From contig NZ_CP021978.1 in the NCBI RefSeq assembly GCF_004803895.1, forward strand, positions 2,852,001-2,916,000: a stretch of DNA of 64,000 bases, written 5' to 3'. This document shows positions 14,509 through 22,669 of the stretch, piece by piece; the stretch's first letter is position 1, and the number at the start of each line of letters is the position of its first letter. The translations under genes and the position numbers were made by a program. The notes under the pieces are model-generated. The model searched no databases, was not told the DNA's origin, and saw only the letters and a program-made list of their open reading frames with translations. Source of the stretch: Streptomyces hawaiiensis (GTDB lineage: Bacteria > Actinomycetota > Actinomycetes > Streptomycetales > Streptomycetaceae).

Positions 14509-15287
14509 GCGAGCCACTGCTCGTACGCGAGGTTCCCCACCAGGGCGAAGACGACCGTCAGCAGTACGACGCGGACGAAGCCGCTGCCCTGCTTGAGGGC
14601 CGTGTGGGCGCCGAGGGTGCCGCCCGCCAGGTTGAAGACGGCCATCAGGGCGGCCAGTTGCCACAGGACCGCGCCCTGCCAGGCGAAGGTGGCCAGCGCG
14701 CCCGCGTTGGTGCAGCAGTTGACGATCTTGGCGGTGGCGGAGGCCGTGACGAGGTCGAGATGGAGGACGGCGGTGAGCGCGAGGACCAGGAAGGTGCCGG
14801 TGCCGGGGCCGATGAGGCCGTCGTAGAAGCCGATGCCGAGGCCGGCGAGGCCGATCGCGGCGAGGATCTGCCGGCGGGTGGCCGGGCCGGTCGCGGGGGC
14901 CGTGCCGAAGGCGGGGCGCAGGATCACGAAGGCGGCGACCCCGAGCAGCACCACCATGATCACCGGCTTGAGGACCTCGGTGCTCATCCCGGCCGCGAAG
15001 AAGGCCCCCGCGGAGGATCCGGCGAGGGCGGCCAGTCCGATGCGGACGGCGGTGCCGACGTCCACCGGGGCCTTGCGGGCGTACGTCACGGCCGCGCCCG
15101 TGGTGCCGACGATGGCGACGGCCTTGTTGGTGCCCAGCGCGTGCGCGGCGGGCGTGTTCGCCGGCAGTCCGAGCAGCAGCACCGGCAGCAGCAGGAGGCC
15201 GCCCCCGCCGACCACGGCGTCGATCCAGCCGGCGGCGAGGGCCGCGACGCAGAGCAGGACGATCACGGTCAGCGATATGTCGGGCAT
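14505..15287 (-). CDS. TauE/SafE-family permease
   Basis: A 260-residue integral membrane protein with about eight hydrophobic helices and the family features GWIDAVVGGGGLLLLPVLLLGLPANTPAAHALGTNKAVAIVGT near the start and a related FYDGLIGPGTGTFLVLALTAVL in the second half. Members export sulfite, sulfoacetate or other organosulfur anions. Substrate cannot be inferred; location beside the nir operon makes nitrogen or sulfur oxyanions conceivable. Its stop overlaps the convergent imine reductase stop by 4 bp. Confidence 0.85.
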   Translation of the reverse strand: MPDISLTVIVLLCVAALAAGWIDAVVGGGGLLLLPVLLLGLPANTPAAHALGTNKAVAIVGTTGAAVTYARKAPVDVGTAVRIGLAALAGSSAGAFFAAGMSTEVLKPVIMVVLLGVAAFVILRPAFGTAPATGPATRRQILAAIGLAGLGIGFYDGLIGPGTGTFLVLALTAVLHLDLVTASATAKIVNCCTNAGALATFAWQGAVLWQLAALMAVFNLAGGTLGAHTALKQGSGFVRVVLLTVVFALVGNLAYEQWLA

Positions 15288-15330
15288 GATCGCGACCCTA
15301 TGCGAGGCCGGTGCGACACCGGTGCGACGT

Positions 15331-15404
15331 CCCTCACAGCCCGCCGTCGCCGCACTTCAGGAACCCTCACAGCCCGCCGTCGCCGCACCTCGGGAACCCT
15401 CACA
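15331..15404. repeat. 33-bp tandem repeat, two copies plus a fragment
   Basis: Unit 1 (15331-15363) and unit 2 (15364-15396) both begin CCCTCACAGCCCGCCGTCGC and differ at only two positions near their ends. A third start (CCCTCACA, 15397-15404) then diverges. A direct repeat of CGGTGCGAC lies just before it (15309-15328). All are in the non-coding gap between the TauE gene and the nir operon, upstream of the GlnR-like site. Confidence 0.85.
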
Positions 15405-15432
15405 CCCACCGCCCCTCCCCGCTGAGGGCAGC

Positions 15433-15470
15433 GTTCCCCGCGGGAAACAGAGGTGATGCTGCCGGGTAAC
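15433..15470 (+). promoter_or_regulatory. GlnR box upstream of the nir operon
   Basis: Four half-sites are spaced at exactly 11 bp: GTTCC (15433-15437), GAAAC (15444-15448), GATGC (15455-15459) and GTAAC (15466-15470). This is the layout of the actinobacterial GlnR box (gTnAC-n6-GaAAC repeated). It ends 23 bp before the first ATG of the operon. GlnR activation of nirB is established in S. coelicolor; the match here supports nitrogen-starvation control. Confidence 0.75.
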
Positions 15471-15493
15471 ACCGGCACCGCACGCTCGAGTGC

Positions 15494-16711
15494 ATGACCT
15501 CGAATGAGCGTGTGGTGGTGATCGGCACCGGCCTGGCGGGCGTACGGCTCGCCCGGCGGCTCGGTGAGCTCGGCACGCCCGCGCTGCTGATCGGCGAGGA
15601 GGAGCACCCGCCGTACAACCGGGTGCTGCTCGCCGAGGTGCTGGCCGGACGGTACAGCCCCGAGGTGATCGCCCTGCCGGCGCCGGCCCGGATGATGCGC
15701 GGCCGGGTCCTCGGTGTCGACCGCGGGCAGCGGACCGTGACGTGCGCGGACGGGGCGGTGATCGCATACGACCGGCTCGTCCTCGCGACCGGCTCCAACG
15801 CCGTACTGCCGCCGCTGCGCGGGCTGTTCACCGAGAATCACGAACTTCCCGAGGGCGTCCACGCGTTCCGGACCATGGACGACTGCCTGGGGCTGTCGAA
15901 GGCGGTCCGGCCGGGGGCGCGGGCCGTCGTGGTCGGCGGCGGTCTCCTCGGGGTCTCCGCGGCGCGGGCGCTCGCCCTGCGCGGCGCCCAGGTCGTGCTC
16001 GCCCAGCAGTCCGAGCGGCTGATGGAGCGCCAGCTCGACCCGGCCGCGTCGAAGCTCGTCAAGCGGCACCTGACCGACCTGGGCGTCGAGGTGCACACCG
16101 AGTGCCGCGTACGGGACGTGCGCTGCGTCGGCGGCGCGGTCCGCTCCGTGGAGATGGCCGACGGGTACGCGCTCGACGCCGACCTGGTGGTCGTCGCCTG
16201 CGGGGTCCACCCCCGGGTCGGTCTCGCGCAGGCCGCGGGACTCGAGGTCCGCAAGGGCGTCGTCGTCGACGACGAGCTGCGCACCTCCGACCCGTACATC
16301 CACGCGATCGGCGACTGCGCTCAGCACGACGGCGTCCTGTACGGCCTCGCCACTCCGGCGCTCGAACAGGCCGACGCGCTCGCACAGCTGCTCGCCGGTG
16401 ACGCGGACGCCCGCTACACCGGCACACGCTCCCTGACCCGGCTCACGCTGAACGGGCACGACAGCCCCTTCGACCTCGCCGCGTTCGGGGAGACCGAGGC
16501 GCTGCCGGGCGACGACGTCGTCCAGCTCGCCGACGCCACCCGCGGCACCTACCGCAAGGTCGTCGTCCGCGACGACCGCCTGGTCGGCGGGGTCCTCGTC
16601 GGCGAACTCGGCACCGTCGGCGCGCTCGCCCGCGCCTGGGAGGGAGCAGAGCCGCTCCCCTCCGACGGCGGCCCGCTGCTCCACCTGCTCACCAACGATG
16701 GAGGCTCCTGA
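15494..16711 (+). CDS. NirB-like FAD-dependent pyridine nucleotide-disulfide oxidoreductase
   Basis: A 405-residue flavoprotein resembling only the N-terminal reductase module of NirB: FAD site VVVIGTGLAGVRLARRL (residues 6-22), NAD site AVVVGGGLLGVSAARALALRGAQVVLA near 138, and FAD motif DPYIHAIGDCAQHDGVLYG near 268. It lacks the 2Fe-2S and siroheme domains. It is the first gene of the nir operon, overlapping nirB by one base (TGATG). It may supply electrons to NasA, as the separate reductase subunit does in some bacterial assimilatory nitrate reductases, or assist NirB. Role inferred from position; family assignment is firm. Confidence 0.82.
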   Translation: MTSNERVVVIGTGLAGVRLARRLGELGTPALLIGEEEHPPYNRVLLAEVLAGRYSPEVIALPAPARMMRGRVLGVDRGQRTVTCADGAVIAYDRLVLATGSNAVLPPLRGLFTENHELPEGVHAFRTMDDCLGLSKAVRPGARAVVVGGGLLGVSAARALALRGAQVVLAQQSERLMERQLDPAASKLVKRHLTDLGVEVHTECRVRDVRCVGGAVRSVEMADGYALDADLVVVACGVHPRVGLAQAAGLEVRKGVVVDDELRTSDPYIHAIGDCAQHDGVLYGLATPALEQADALAQLLAGDADARYTGTRSLTRLTLNGHDSPFDLAAFGETEALPGDDVVQLADATRGTYRKVVVRDDRLVGGVLVGELGTVGALARAWEGAEPLPSDGGPLLHLLTNDGGS

Positions 16712-19320
16712 TGACGGCCACCCCGGGGGCGACCCCCACGATCGTGCTCGTCGGCCACGGCATGGTCGGCCAGCGCTTCCTCGAAGCGCTCGCCGAACGC
16801 GGCCTGACCGCCACGCACCGCGTGGTCGTACTCTGCGAGGAGCCGCGCCCGGCCTACGACCGCGTCGCCCTCACCTCGTACTTCTCGGGGAAGACCCCCG
16901 AGGACCTGTCCATGACGGACATGGAGTTCATCAGCACGCACGGCATCGAGCTGTACGTCGGCGATCCCGCGCAGACCATCGACCGCGAGGCGAAGAAGGT
17001 CACCGCCAGGTCCGGTGAGGTCTTCGAGTACGACACCCTCGTCCTCGCCACCGGCTCCTACCCCTTCGTCCCGCCCGTCCCGGGCAAGGACGCCGAGGGC
17101 TGTTTCGTCTACCGCACGATCGAGGACCTGTTCGCGATCGAGGCGTACGCGAAGAGCAAGGCCCAAGTGGGTGCCGTGGTCGGCGGCGGTCTGCTCGGAC
17201 TGGAGGCCGCGGGGGCGCTGAAGGGCCTCGGACTCACCTCCCACATCGTGGAGTTCGCGCCCCGGCTGATGCCCGTCCAGGTGGACGACGGCGGCGGCGC
17301 CGCGCTGCTGCGCACCATCGAGGAGATGGGCCTGAGCGTCCACACAGGCGTGGGCACGCAGGAGATCCTGGTCGACTCCGAGGGCGCCGTCACCGGCATG
17401 AAGCTCTCCGACGGCTCCGAACTCGCCGCCGACATGGTGGTCTTCTCCGCCGGTGTCCGCCCCCGCGACCAGCTGGCCCGCGACTGCGGTCTGACGGTCG
17501 GCGAGCGCGGCGGCATCACCGTCGACGAGCAGTGCCGTACGGTCTGCGACCCGCACGTCTTCGCGATCGGCGAGTGCGCGCTGGCCTCCGACGGCCGGGT
17601 GTACGGCCTGGTGGCGCCGGGCTACGAGCAGGCCGAGACGGCGGCGGCCACGATCGCCTCGGACGAGGCGTCCTTCACCGGCGCGGACCTCTCCACCAAG
17701 CTGAAGCTGCTCGGCGTGGACGTGGCGTCCTTCGGTGACGCGCACGGCACCGCCGAGGACTGCCTGGACGTCGTCTACTCCGACTCCCGCGCGGGCCTGT
17801 ACAAAAAGCTGGTCATCGGCCGCGACGGCACGCTGCTCGGCGGCATCCTGGTCGGCGACGCGGAGGCGTACGGCACGCTGAGGGCCTTCACCGGCTCGGT
17901 CCCGCCGGTCGCCCCCGAGTCGCTCGTGCTGCCGGCCGGCGCCGGTGAGTCCGTCCAGCTCGGCCCCTCCGCCCTGCCGGACGACGCGATCGTCTGCTCC
18001 TGCCACAACGTCTCCAAGGGCGCGATCCGCGGCGCGGTCACCGACCACCAGTGCACGACCGTGCCCGAGGTGAAGAAGTGCACCAAGGCCGGTACCGGCT
18101 GCGGCTCCTGCGTCAAGGTCCTCGGTCAGCTCGTCAACGCCGAGCTGGAGGCGAGCGGCGTCGAGGTCGACAAGGGCCTGTGCGGCTGCTTCTCGCAGAC
18201 CCGCGAGGAGCTGTACGAGATCGTCCTCGCCCTGCGCATCAACTTCTACCAGGATCTGCTGGACCGTCACGGCCGTGAGGGCGCCCGGGGCGGTGACGGC
18301 TGCGAGGTCTGCAAGCCGGCCGTCGGCTCGATCATCGCCTCCCTCGCCCCGGCGATCGGCGCGAGCGGCTACGTCCTGGACGGCGAGCAGGCGGCCCTGC
18401 AGGACACCAACGACCACTTCCTGGCCAACCTGCAGAAGAACGGCTCGTACTCGGTCGTGCCGCGGATCCCCGGCGGCGAGATCGCCCCGGAGAAGCTGAT
18501 CGTGATCGGCGAGATCGCCCGGGACTTCGGCCTCTACACGAAGATCACCGGCGGCCAGCGGATCGACATGTTCGGCGCCCGCGTCGAGCAGCTGCCGCTG
18601 ATCTGGGCCCGGCTGGTGGACGCCGGCTTCGAGTCCGGCCACGCCTACGGCAAGTCCCTGCGCACGGTGAAGTCCTGCGTCGGCCAGACCTGGTGCCGCT
18701 ACGGCGTCCAGGACTCCGTCCGGATGGCGATCGACCTGGAGCTGCGCTACCGGGGCCTGCGTTCCCCGCACAAGCTGAAGTCGGCCGTCTCCGGCTGCCA
18801 GCGCGAGTGCGCCGAAGCCCAGTCGAAGGACTTCGGCGTGATCGCCACCGCCAACGGCTGGAACCTCTACGTCGGCGGCAACGGCGGCGCCACGCCCCGC
18901 CACGCGGACCTGCTCGCGCAGGACCTGTCGGACGCCGAACTGGTCCGCCTGATCGACCGGTTCCTGATGTTCTACATCCGCACGGCCGACCGCCTGGAGC
19001 GGACCTCGACCTGGCTGGAGCGGATCCCGGGCGGCCTGGACCACGTGAGGGACGTGGTGGTGCACGACTCGCTCGGCATCTGCGACGAGCTGGAGCAGCT
19101 GATGCAGGCGCACGTCGCGCACTACCGCGACGAGTGGTCCGAGACCATCAACGACCCCGAGAAGCTCGCCCGGTTCGTGTCCTTCGTGAACGCGCCGGAC
19201 ACCCCGGACCCCGTCGTCGCCTTCGTGCCCGAGCGCGACCAGATGAAGCCCGACCTGCCGCTGCTGGCCATCGGCATGCGACCCGCCGCTGACGTACTGG
19301 AAGGAAGCGCCCAGCGATGA
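16711..19320 (+). CDS. nirB: nitrite reductase [NAD(P)H] large subunit
   Basis: An 869-residue assimilatory nitrite reductase that reduces nitrite to ammonium with six electrons in the cytoplasm. Modules in order: FAD/NAD reductase (VLVGHGMVGQRFLEAL from residue 13; VVGGGLLGLEAAGALKGLG near 156), BFD-like [2Fe-2S] region (CSCHNVSKG near 430; CTKAGTGCGSC near 456; further Cys in LCGCFSQTREE and GCEVCKP), then the siroheme/[4Fe-4S] domain with cluster cysteines in SCVGQTWCRYG near 653 and SGCQRECAEAQ near 695. All are present, so the enzyme should be complete. Starts one base inside the preceding stop and overlaps nirD by 4 bp. Confidence 0.95.
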   Translation: MTATPGATPTIVLVGHGMVGQRFLEALAERGLTATHRVVVLCEEPRPAYDRVALTSYFSGKTPEDLSMTDMEFISTHGIELYVGDPAQTIDREAKKVTARSGEVFEYDTLVLATGSYPFVPPVPGKDAEGCFVYRTIEDLFAIEAYAKSKAQVGAVVGGGLLGLEAAGALKGLGLTSHIVEFAPRLMPVQVDDGGGAALLRTIEEMGLSVHTGVGTQEILVDSEGAVTGMKLSDGSELAADMVVFSAGVRPRDQLARDCGLTVGERGGITVDEQCRTVCDPHVFAIGECALASDGRVYGLVAPGYEQAETAAATIASDEASFTGADLSTKLKLLGVDVASFGDAHGTAEDCLDVVYSDSRAGLYKKLVIGRDGTLLGGILVGDAEAYGTLRAFTGSVPPVAPESLVLPAGAGESVQLGPSALPDDAIVCSCHNVSKGAIRGAVTDHQCTTVPEVKKCTKAGTGCGSCVKVLGQLVNAELEASGVEVDKGLCGCFSQTREELYEIVLALRINFYQDLLDRHGREGARGGDGCEVCKPAVGSIIASLAPAIGASGYVLDGEQAALQDTNDHFLANLQKNGSYSVVPRIPGGEIAPEKLIVIGEIARDFGLYTKITGGQRIDMFGARVEQLPLIWARLVDAGFESGHAYGKSLRTVKSCVGQTWCRYGVQDSVRMAIDLELRYRGLRSPHKLKSAVSGCQRECAEAQSKDFGVIATANGWNLYVGGNGGATPRHADLLAQDLSDAELVRLIDRFLMFYIRTADRLERTSTWLERIPGGLDHVRDVVVHDSLGICDELEQLMQAHVAHYRDEWSETINDPEKLARFVSFVNAPDTPDPVVAFVPERDQMKPDLPLLAIGMRPAADVLEGSAQR

Positions 19321-19667
19321 CCCTGGCACTCGAGACCACCGACCTCAAGATCGAAATCGCCCTGGACGACGACTGGTTCACGGTCTGCGACCTGAGCACG
19401 CTGTTCCCGGGCCGCGGGGTGGCCGCACTGCTGCCGGACGGCCGGCAGGCCGCGATCTTCCGCGACCGCTCCGGCGACCTGTTCGCCATCGACAACCGCG
19501 ACCCCTTCACCGGCGCCGCAGTCCTCTCCCGGGGCCTCACGGGCACCCACCAGGGCCGCCCCTTCGTCGCCTCGCCCCTGCTGAAGCAGCGCTTCGACCT
19601 GGCGTCGGGGCAGTGCCTGGACGACGAGGCGGTACAGGTGGCGACGTACAAGGTGCGCACCGCGTAG
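19317..19667 (+). CDS. nirD: nitrite reductase small subunit
   Basis: A 116-residue NirD with the Rieske-like beta fold (FTVCDLSTLFPGRGVAALLPDGRQAAIFRDRSGDLFAIDNRDPFTGAAVLSRGLTG) but without the Cys-X-His pairs that bind a Rieske cluster, as is normal for NirD. It partners NirB in NAD(P)H-dependent nitrite reduction. The ATG lies in ATGA overlapping the nirB stop, so translation is coupled. A hairpin follows at 19689-19712. Confidence 0.93.
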   Translation: MTLALETTDLKIEIALDDDWFTVCDLSTLFPGRGVAALLPDGRQAAIFRDRSGDLFAIDNRDPFTGAAVLSRGLTGTHQGRPFVASPLLKQRFDLASGQCLDDEAVQVATYKVRTA

Positions 19668-19688
19668 GAACGCGAACGCCCGGCTCGG

Positions 19689-19712
19689 AACGCCCCTCCC
19701 CGGAGGGGTGTT
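19689..19712 (+). terminator. terminator-like hairpin after nirD
   Basis: AACGCCCCTCC (19689-19699) pairs with GGAGGGGTGTT (19702-19712), with one G-T pair and a tight loop, followed by TCCGTTTG. It lies 22 bp after the nirD stop and ends the nir operon before the next gene at 19741. Confidence 0.6.
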
Positions 19713-19740
19713 TCCGTTTGCCGCCTGGCAGGCTGGGGCC

Positions 19741-20583
19741 ATGGTTGCGCAGCCGAACGACAGGCCCGGCCTCTCCTGGCTCGGCCCCCCGATCGACGCC
19801 CGCCCGCTGTTCGAGCCGGAACTGGAAGCGCTGCTGGGGCTGTTGCGGGGCCTGCGGCCCGGGCAGTGGAGCGAGACGGCCGTGCCGGGCTGGACCGTGC
19901 ACGACGTCGCCGCACACGTCCTCGGGGATTACTGCGCCCGCCTCGGCCGCAGGGAGCTCGGCGCCTTCGCGCCGGGCGAGACGCTGGAGGCGTTCATCCA
20001 CCGCGCCAACCAGGAGTGGGTCGACCGCCACCGGGACACGGACCCGGCCTCGCTCGTCGACGCCCTGGAAGAGGCCGGCACCGAACTGGCCCGCCGCTTC
20101 GCGCGCGCCGACCCGGACGCGCCGTCCCTGGGCGTGTCCTGGGCCGGGGTGGACCCGGCGCCCATGTGGCTGGACTGCGCACGGGAGTTCACCGAGTACT
20201 GGACCCACCGCCAGCAGATCCGGCACGCGGCCGGGCTGGGCACCGACACCGAGCCGCGCGCCCTGTCCATGGTCCTGGACACGTTCATGCGGGCCCTGCC
20301 CCACACCCTGCGGGACACCGCCGCCCCGGCCGGCACACGGGTGGCGCTGACGGTCACCGGCCCCGGCGGGGGCACCTGGACCGTGACCGCCGGGCCGGAG
20401 GGCTGGTCCCTGGCGCAGGACCCCGGCGGCCGGCCGGCGGCCGGTGTGGAGCTGGACACGGAGACCGCCTGGCGGCTGTGCACGCGGGGTGTCCAGCCGG
20501 CCGACGCCCTCGCGAGGGCCCGGATCGAGGGGGACCGGCGGCTCGCAGGGGCCGTGTGCCGGATCGTGTCGATCGTCTACTGA
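19741..20583 (+). CDS. maleylpyruvate isomerase-type mycothiol-dependent (DinB-like) protein
   Basis: A 280-residue protein with an N-terminal DinB/MDMPI helical bundle, including the signature PGWTVHDVAAHVLGDYCARL around residues 43-63 whose His is a metal ligand in the family, and a C-terminal SCP2-like domain (DPGGRPAAGVELDTETAWRLCTRGVQPADALARARIEGDRRLA). Such proteins use mycothiol as thiol cofactor for isomerisation or detoxification; most paralogues lack a known substrate. ATG 19741 is preferred over the upstream in-frame ATG at 19708, which lies inside the nirD terminator. Confidence 0.8.
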   Translation: MVAQPNDRPGLSWLGPPIDARPLFEPELEALLGLLRGLRPGQWSETAVPGWTVHDVAAHVLGDYCARLGRRELGAFAPGETLEAFIHRANQEWVDRHRDTDPASLVDALEEAGTELARRFARADPDAPSLGVSWAGVDPAPMWLDCAREFTEYWTHRQQIRHAAGLGTDTEPRALSMVLDTFMRALPHTLRDTAAPAGTRVALTVTGPGGGTWTVTAGPEGWSLAQDPGGRPAAGVELDTETAWRLCTRGVQPADALARARIEGDRRLAGAVCRIVSIVY

Positions 20584-20702
20584 TCAACTGCCTTGCCGTG
20601 CTGTCGAGTTGCTGTCGAGTTCGCAGACTCGGCTGCCGCGCCGGGGGTACTTCGCGTTTCATCGAGTCACACCCCCACCTTCCTTCCACGGAGGCCCCCA
20701 CC

Positions 20703-21641
20703 ATGACTCGGAACCACCCCCGGCCGTCCCGGCGGACCGTCCTCGGCGGGACCGTCGCCGCGCTCGCGGTGGCCGCCGGCACCGGCACGGCACAGGCCGC
20801 TCCCGGGACCCGCTGGCCGACCGAGTTCCCGCTGCCCGACGGCTGGCTCCCTGAGGGGATCACCATAGGCGGCAGGCCGTACGCGTACATGGGCTCACGC
20901 GCCGACGGCGCGATCTACCGCACCGACCTGCGCACCGGCAAGGGCGGTGTCCTGCACGAGGGCGCCGCCGGTCTCGCGTCCATCGGCCTGAAGCTGGACG
21001 GGGACGGCCTGCTGTACGTGGCCGGCGGCGCCTCAGGCACCGCGAGGATCGTCGACTCGCGCACCGGCGAGCTGCTCACCACGTATCGACTCACCCGGGA
21101 CGCGGCCCCGTTCATCAACGACGTCGTCCTGCACGAGGACCGCGCCTGGTTCACCGACTCCCGTGCCGCGGTCCTCCACGGCGTCCCGCGCGGCCGGCGG
21201 GGCCGGGTCCGCGCCCTGCCGCTGACCGGTGAGTGGGTGCAGGCGCCCGCCGGGACCAACAGCGCCAACGGCCTGGTCGCCACGCCGGACGGCCGCGGCC
21301 TGATCGTCGTCAACGCGGGTCAGCTGTACCGCGTGGACCTCAGGACCGGGCACGCCGCCAAGGTCACGTTGCGGGGCGCGGCGGACGTGGCGGGCGGCGA
21401 CGGCCTGGTCCGGCTCGGCCGCACCCTGTACGTCGTCCAGAACCGACTCAACAAGATCACCGTCTGGGACCTCGACAGGAAGGTCACCACCGCAACCCTG
21501 ACCAGGACGATCACCGACCCCCGCTTCGACGTCCCCACCACCGCCGCCCGCCACGGCGACCGCCTCTACCTGGTCAACGCCCGCTTCACCAGCCCGCAAG
21601 TGCCTCAGACGACGTTCAACGCGGTGGCCGTGGCCCTGTGA
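20703..21641 (+). CDS. Tat-exported beta-propeller protein (SMP-30/NHL-like)
   Basis: A 312-residue protein with a twin-arginine signal: PSRRTVLGGTVAALAVAAGTGTAQA (residues about 8-33). The mature part is a six-bladed-propeller-like sequence with repeating strands (RADGAIYRTDLRTGKGGVL; DGLLYVAGGASGTARIVDSRTGELL; INDVVLHEDRAWFTDSRAAVLHGVP; NSANGLVATPDGRGLIVVNAG). Propellers of this kind include lactonases and binding proteins; metal-binding Glu/Asn/Asp positions are suggestive (PEGITIG, FINDVV, NSANGL) but enzymatic activity is unproven. An 11-bp tandem repeat (TGCTGTCGAGT, 20599-20620) lies upstream. It converges on the SDR gene with a 3-bp gap. Confidence 0.78.
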   Translation: MTRNHPRPSRRTVLGGTVAALAVAAGTGTAQAAPGTRWPTEFPLPDGWLPEGITIGGRPYAYMGSRADGAIYRTDLRTGKGGVLHEGAAGLASIGLKLDGDGLLYVAGGASGTARIVDSRTGELLTTYRLTRDAAPFINDVVLHEDRAWFTDSRAAVLHGVPRGRRGRVRALPLTGEWVQAPAGTNSANGLVATPDGRGLIVVNAGQLYRVDLRTGHAAKVTLRGAADVAGGDGLVRLGRTLYVVQNRLNKITVWDLDRKVTTATLTRTITDPRFDVPTTAARHGDRLYLVNARFTSPQVPQTTFNAVAVAL

Positions 21642-21644
21642 GCG

Positions 21645-22571
21645 TCATGTCTTCAGGGCGTCGTACGTCACTCCGGTCAGCTCCTCGGATGCCGCCCACA
21701 GCCGCTGCCCCGCCACGTCGTTGAGGGTCCAGGGCGCCCGCCAGGACGGTGCGGGCGCCCCGCGCCACATGGCGAGGTGCGGGCCGGTGAAGGAGTCGGG
21801 CCGTACGCCGGGTTCTGTCGCGGCGTACAGGACCGGCAGCGCGCCCGCCTCGGCCGGCTGCGCGACGACCCGGTTGGCGATCCGCACGAGCCGCTCGGCG
21901 GCCGGGCGCCCCTCGGCGAGCGGCCCGGTGGTCTGGAGGTTGGTGGCCGCGTACCCGGGGTGGGCGGCGGCCGCCACCAGGTCCGTGCCGTGTGCCGCCG
22001 CCCGGCGCGCCAGCTCGTGCGTGAACAGCAGGTTGGCCGTCTTGGAACGGGCGTAGGCGATCCAGCGCCGGTAGCGCCGCTCGCTGTTGAGGTCGTCGAT
22101 GTCGATGTTGGCGAGGGCGTGCATCCCGCTGGAGACGACCACGACCCGGGCCTCCGGCGCCGCCAGCAGCGCGGGCAGCAGCAGGCCGGTGAGCGCGAAG
22201 TGCCCCAGGTGGTTGACGCCGAACTGCGTCTCGAACCCGTCCACCGTCGTCCCGTACGGCAGCGCCATCACCCCGGCGTTGTCGACGAGCACGTCCAGCC
22301 GCTCGTAGGGGAATCCGGCCGCGAACTCCCGTACGGAGGCCAGGTCTCCGAGGTCGAGCCGGCCCAGCTCGACCCGGGCCTCGGGCAGTTCCGCACGGAG
22401 CCGGTCCACGGCCGCCTCGCCCCGGGCCCCGCTGCGGCACGCGAGCACCACCCGCGCGCCCTTGCGGGCCAGTTCACGTGCCGTGACGTATCCGATCCCG
22501 CTGTTGGCGCCGGTGACGACGGCGACGCGGCCGCTCTGGTCCGGGATGTCCTGTGTGGTCCAGCCTGGCAT
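21645..22571 (-). CDS. short-chain dehydrogenase/reductase, retinol-dehydrogenase-like
   Basis: A 308-residue classical SDR. It has the NAD(P) motif TGANSGIG at about residues 20-27, an Arg after beta-2 (ACRSGARG) suiting NADPH, NNAG-type motif VLVDNAGVMALPYG, catalytic Ser in VVVSSGMHA and YARSKTANLLF (Tyr and Lys of YxxxK). WW-domain oxidoreductase/retinol dehydrogenase-like members of this size are common in Streptomyces. Substrate unknown. It starts at the ATG at 22571, 98 bp beyond the SulP stop. Confidence 0.87.
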   Translation of the reverse strand: MPGWTTQDIPDQSGRVAVVTGANSGIGYVTARELARKGARVVLACRSGARGEAAVDRLRAELPEARVELGRLDLGDLASVREFAAGFPYERLDVLVDNAGVMALPYGTTVDGFETQFGVNHLGHFALTGLLLPALLAAPEARVVVVSSGMHALANIDIDDLNSERRYRRWIAYARSKTANLLFTHELARRAAAHGTDLVAAAAHPGYAATNLQTTGPLAEGRPAAERLVRIANRVVAQPAEAGALPVLYAATEPGVRPDSFTGPHLAMWRGAPAPSWRAPWTLNDVAGQRLWAASEELTGVTYDALKT

Positions 22572-22669
22572 GGCAGGCTCCCTCCGTCGGTGGCGCGATC
22601 CAGCCTAAGAGGAGCCGCGCAGCCGACGGCGTGAGGGCCCGGGCCGCCACCGGGCCCTCCGGGCCGCCG

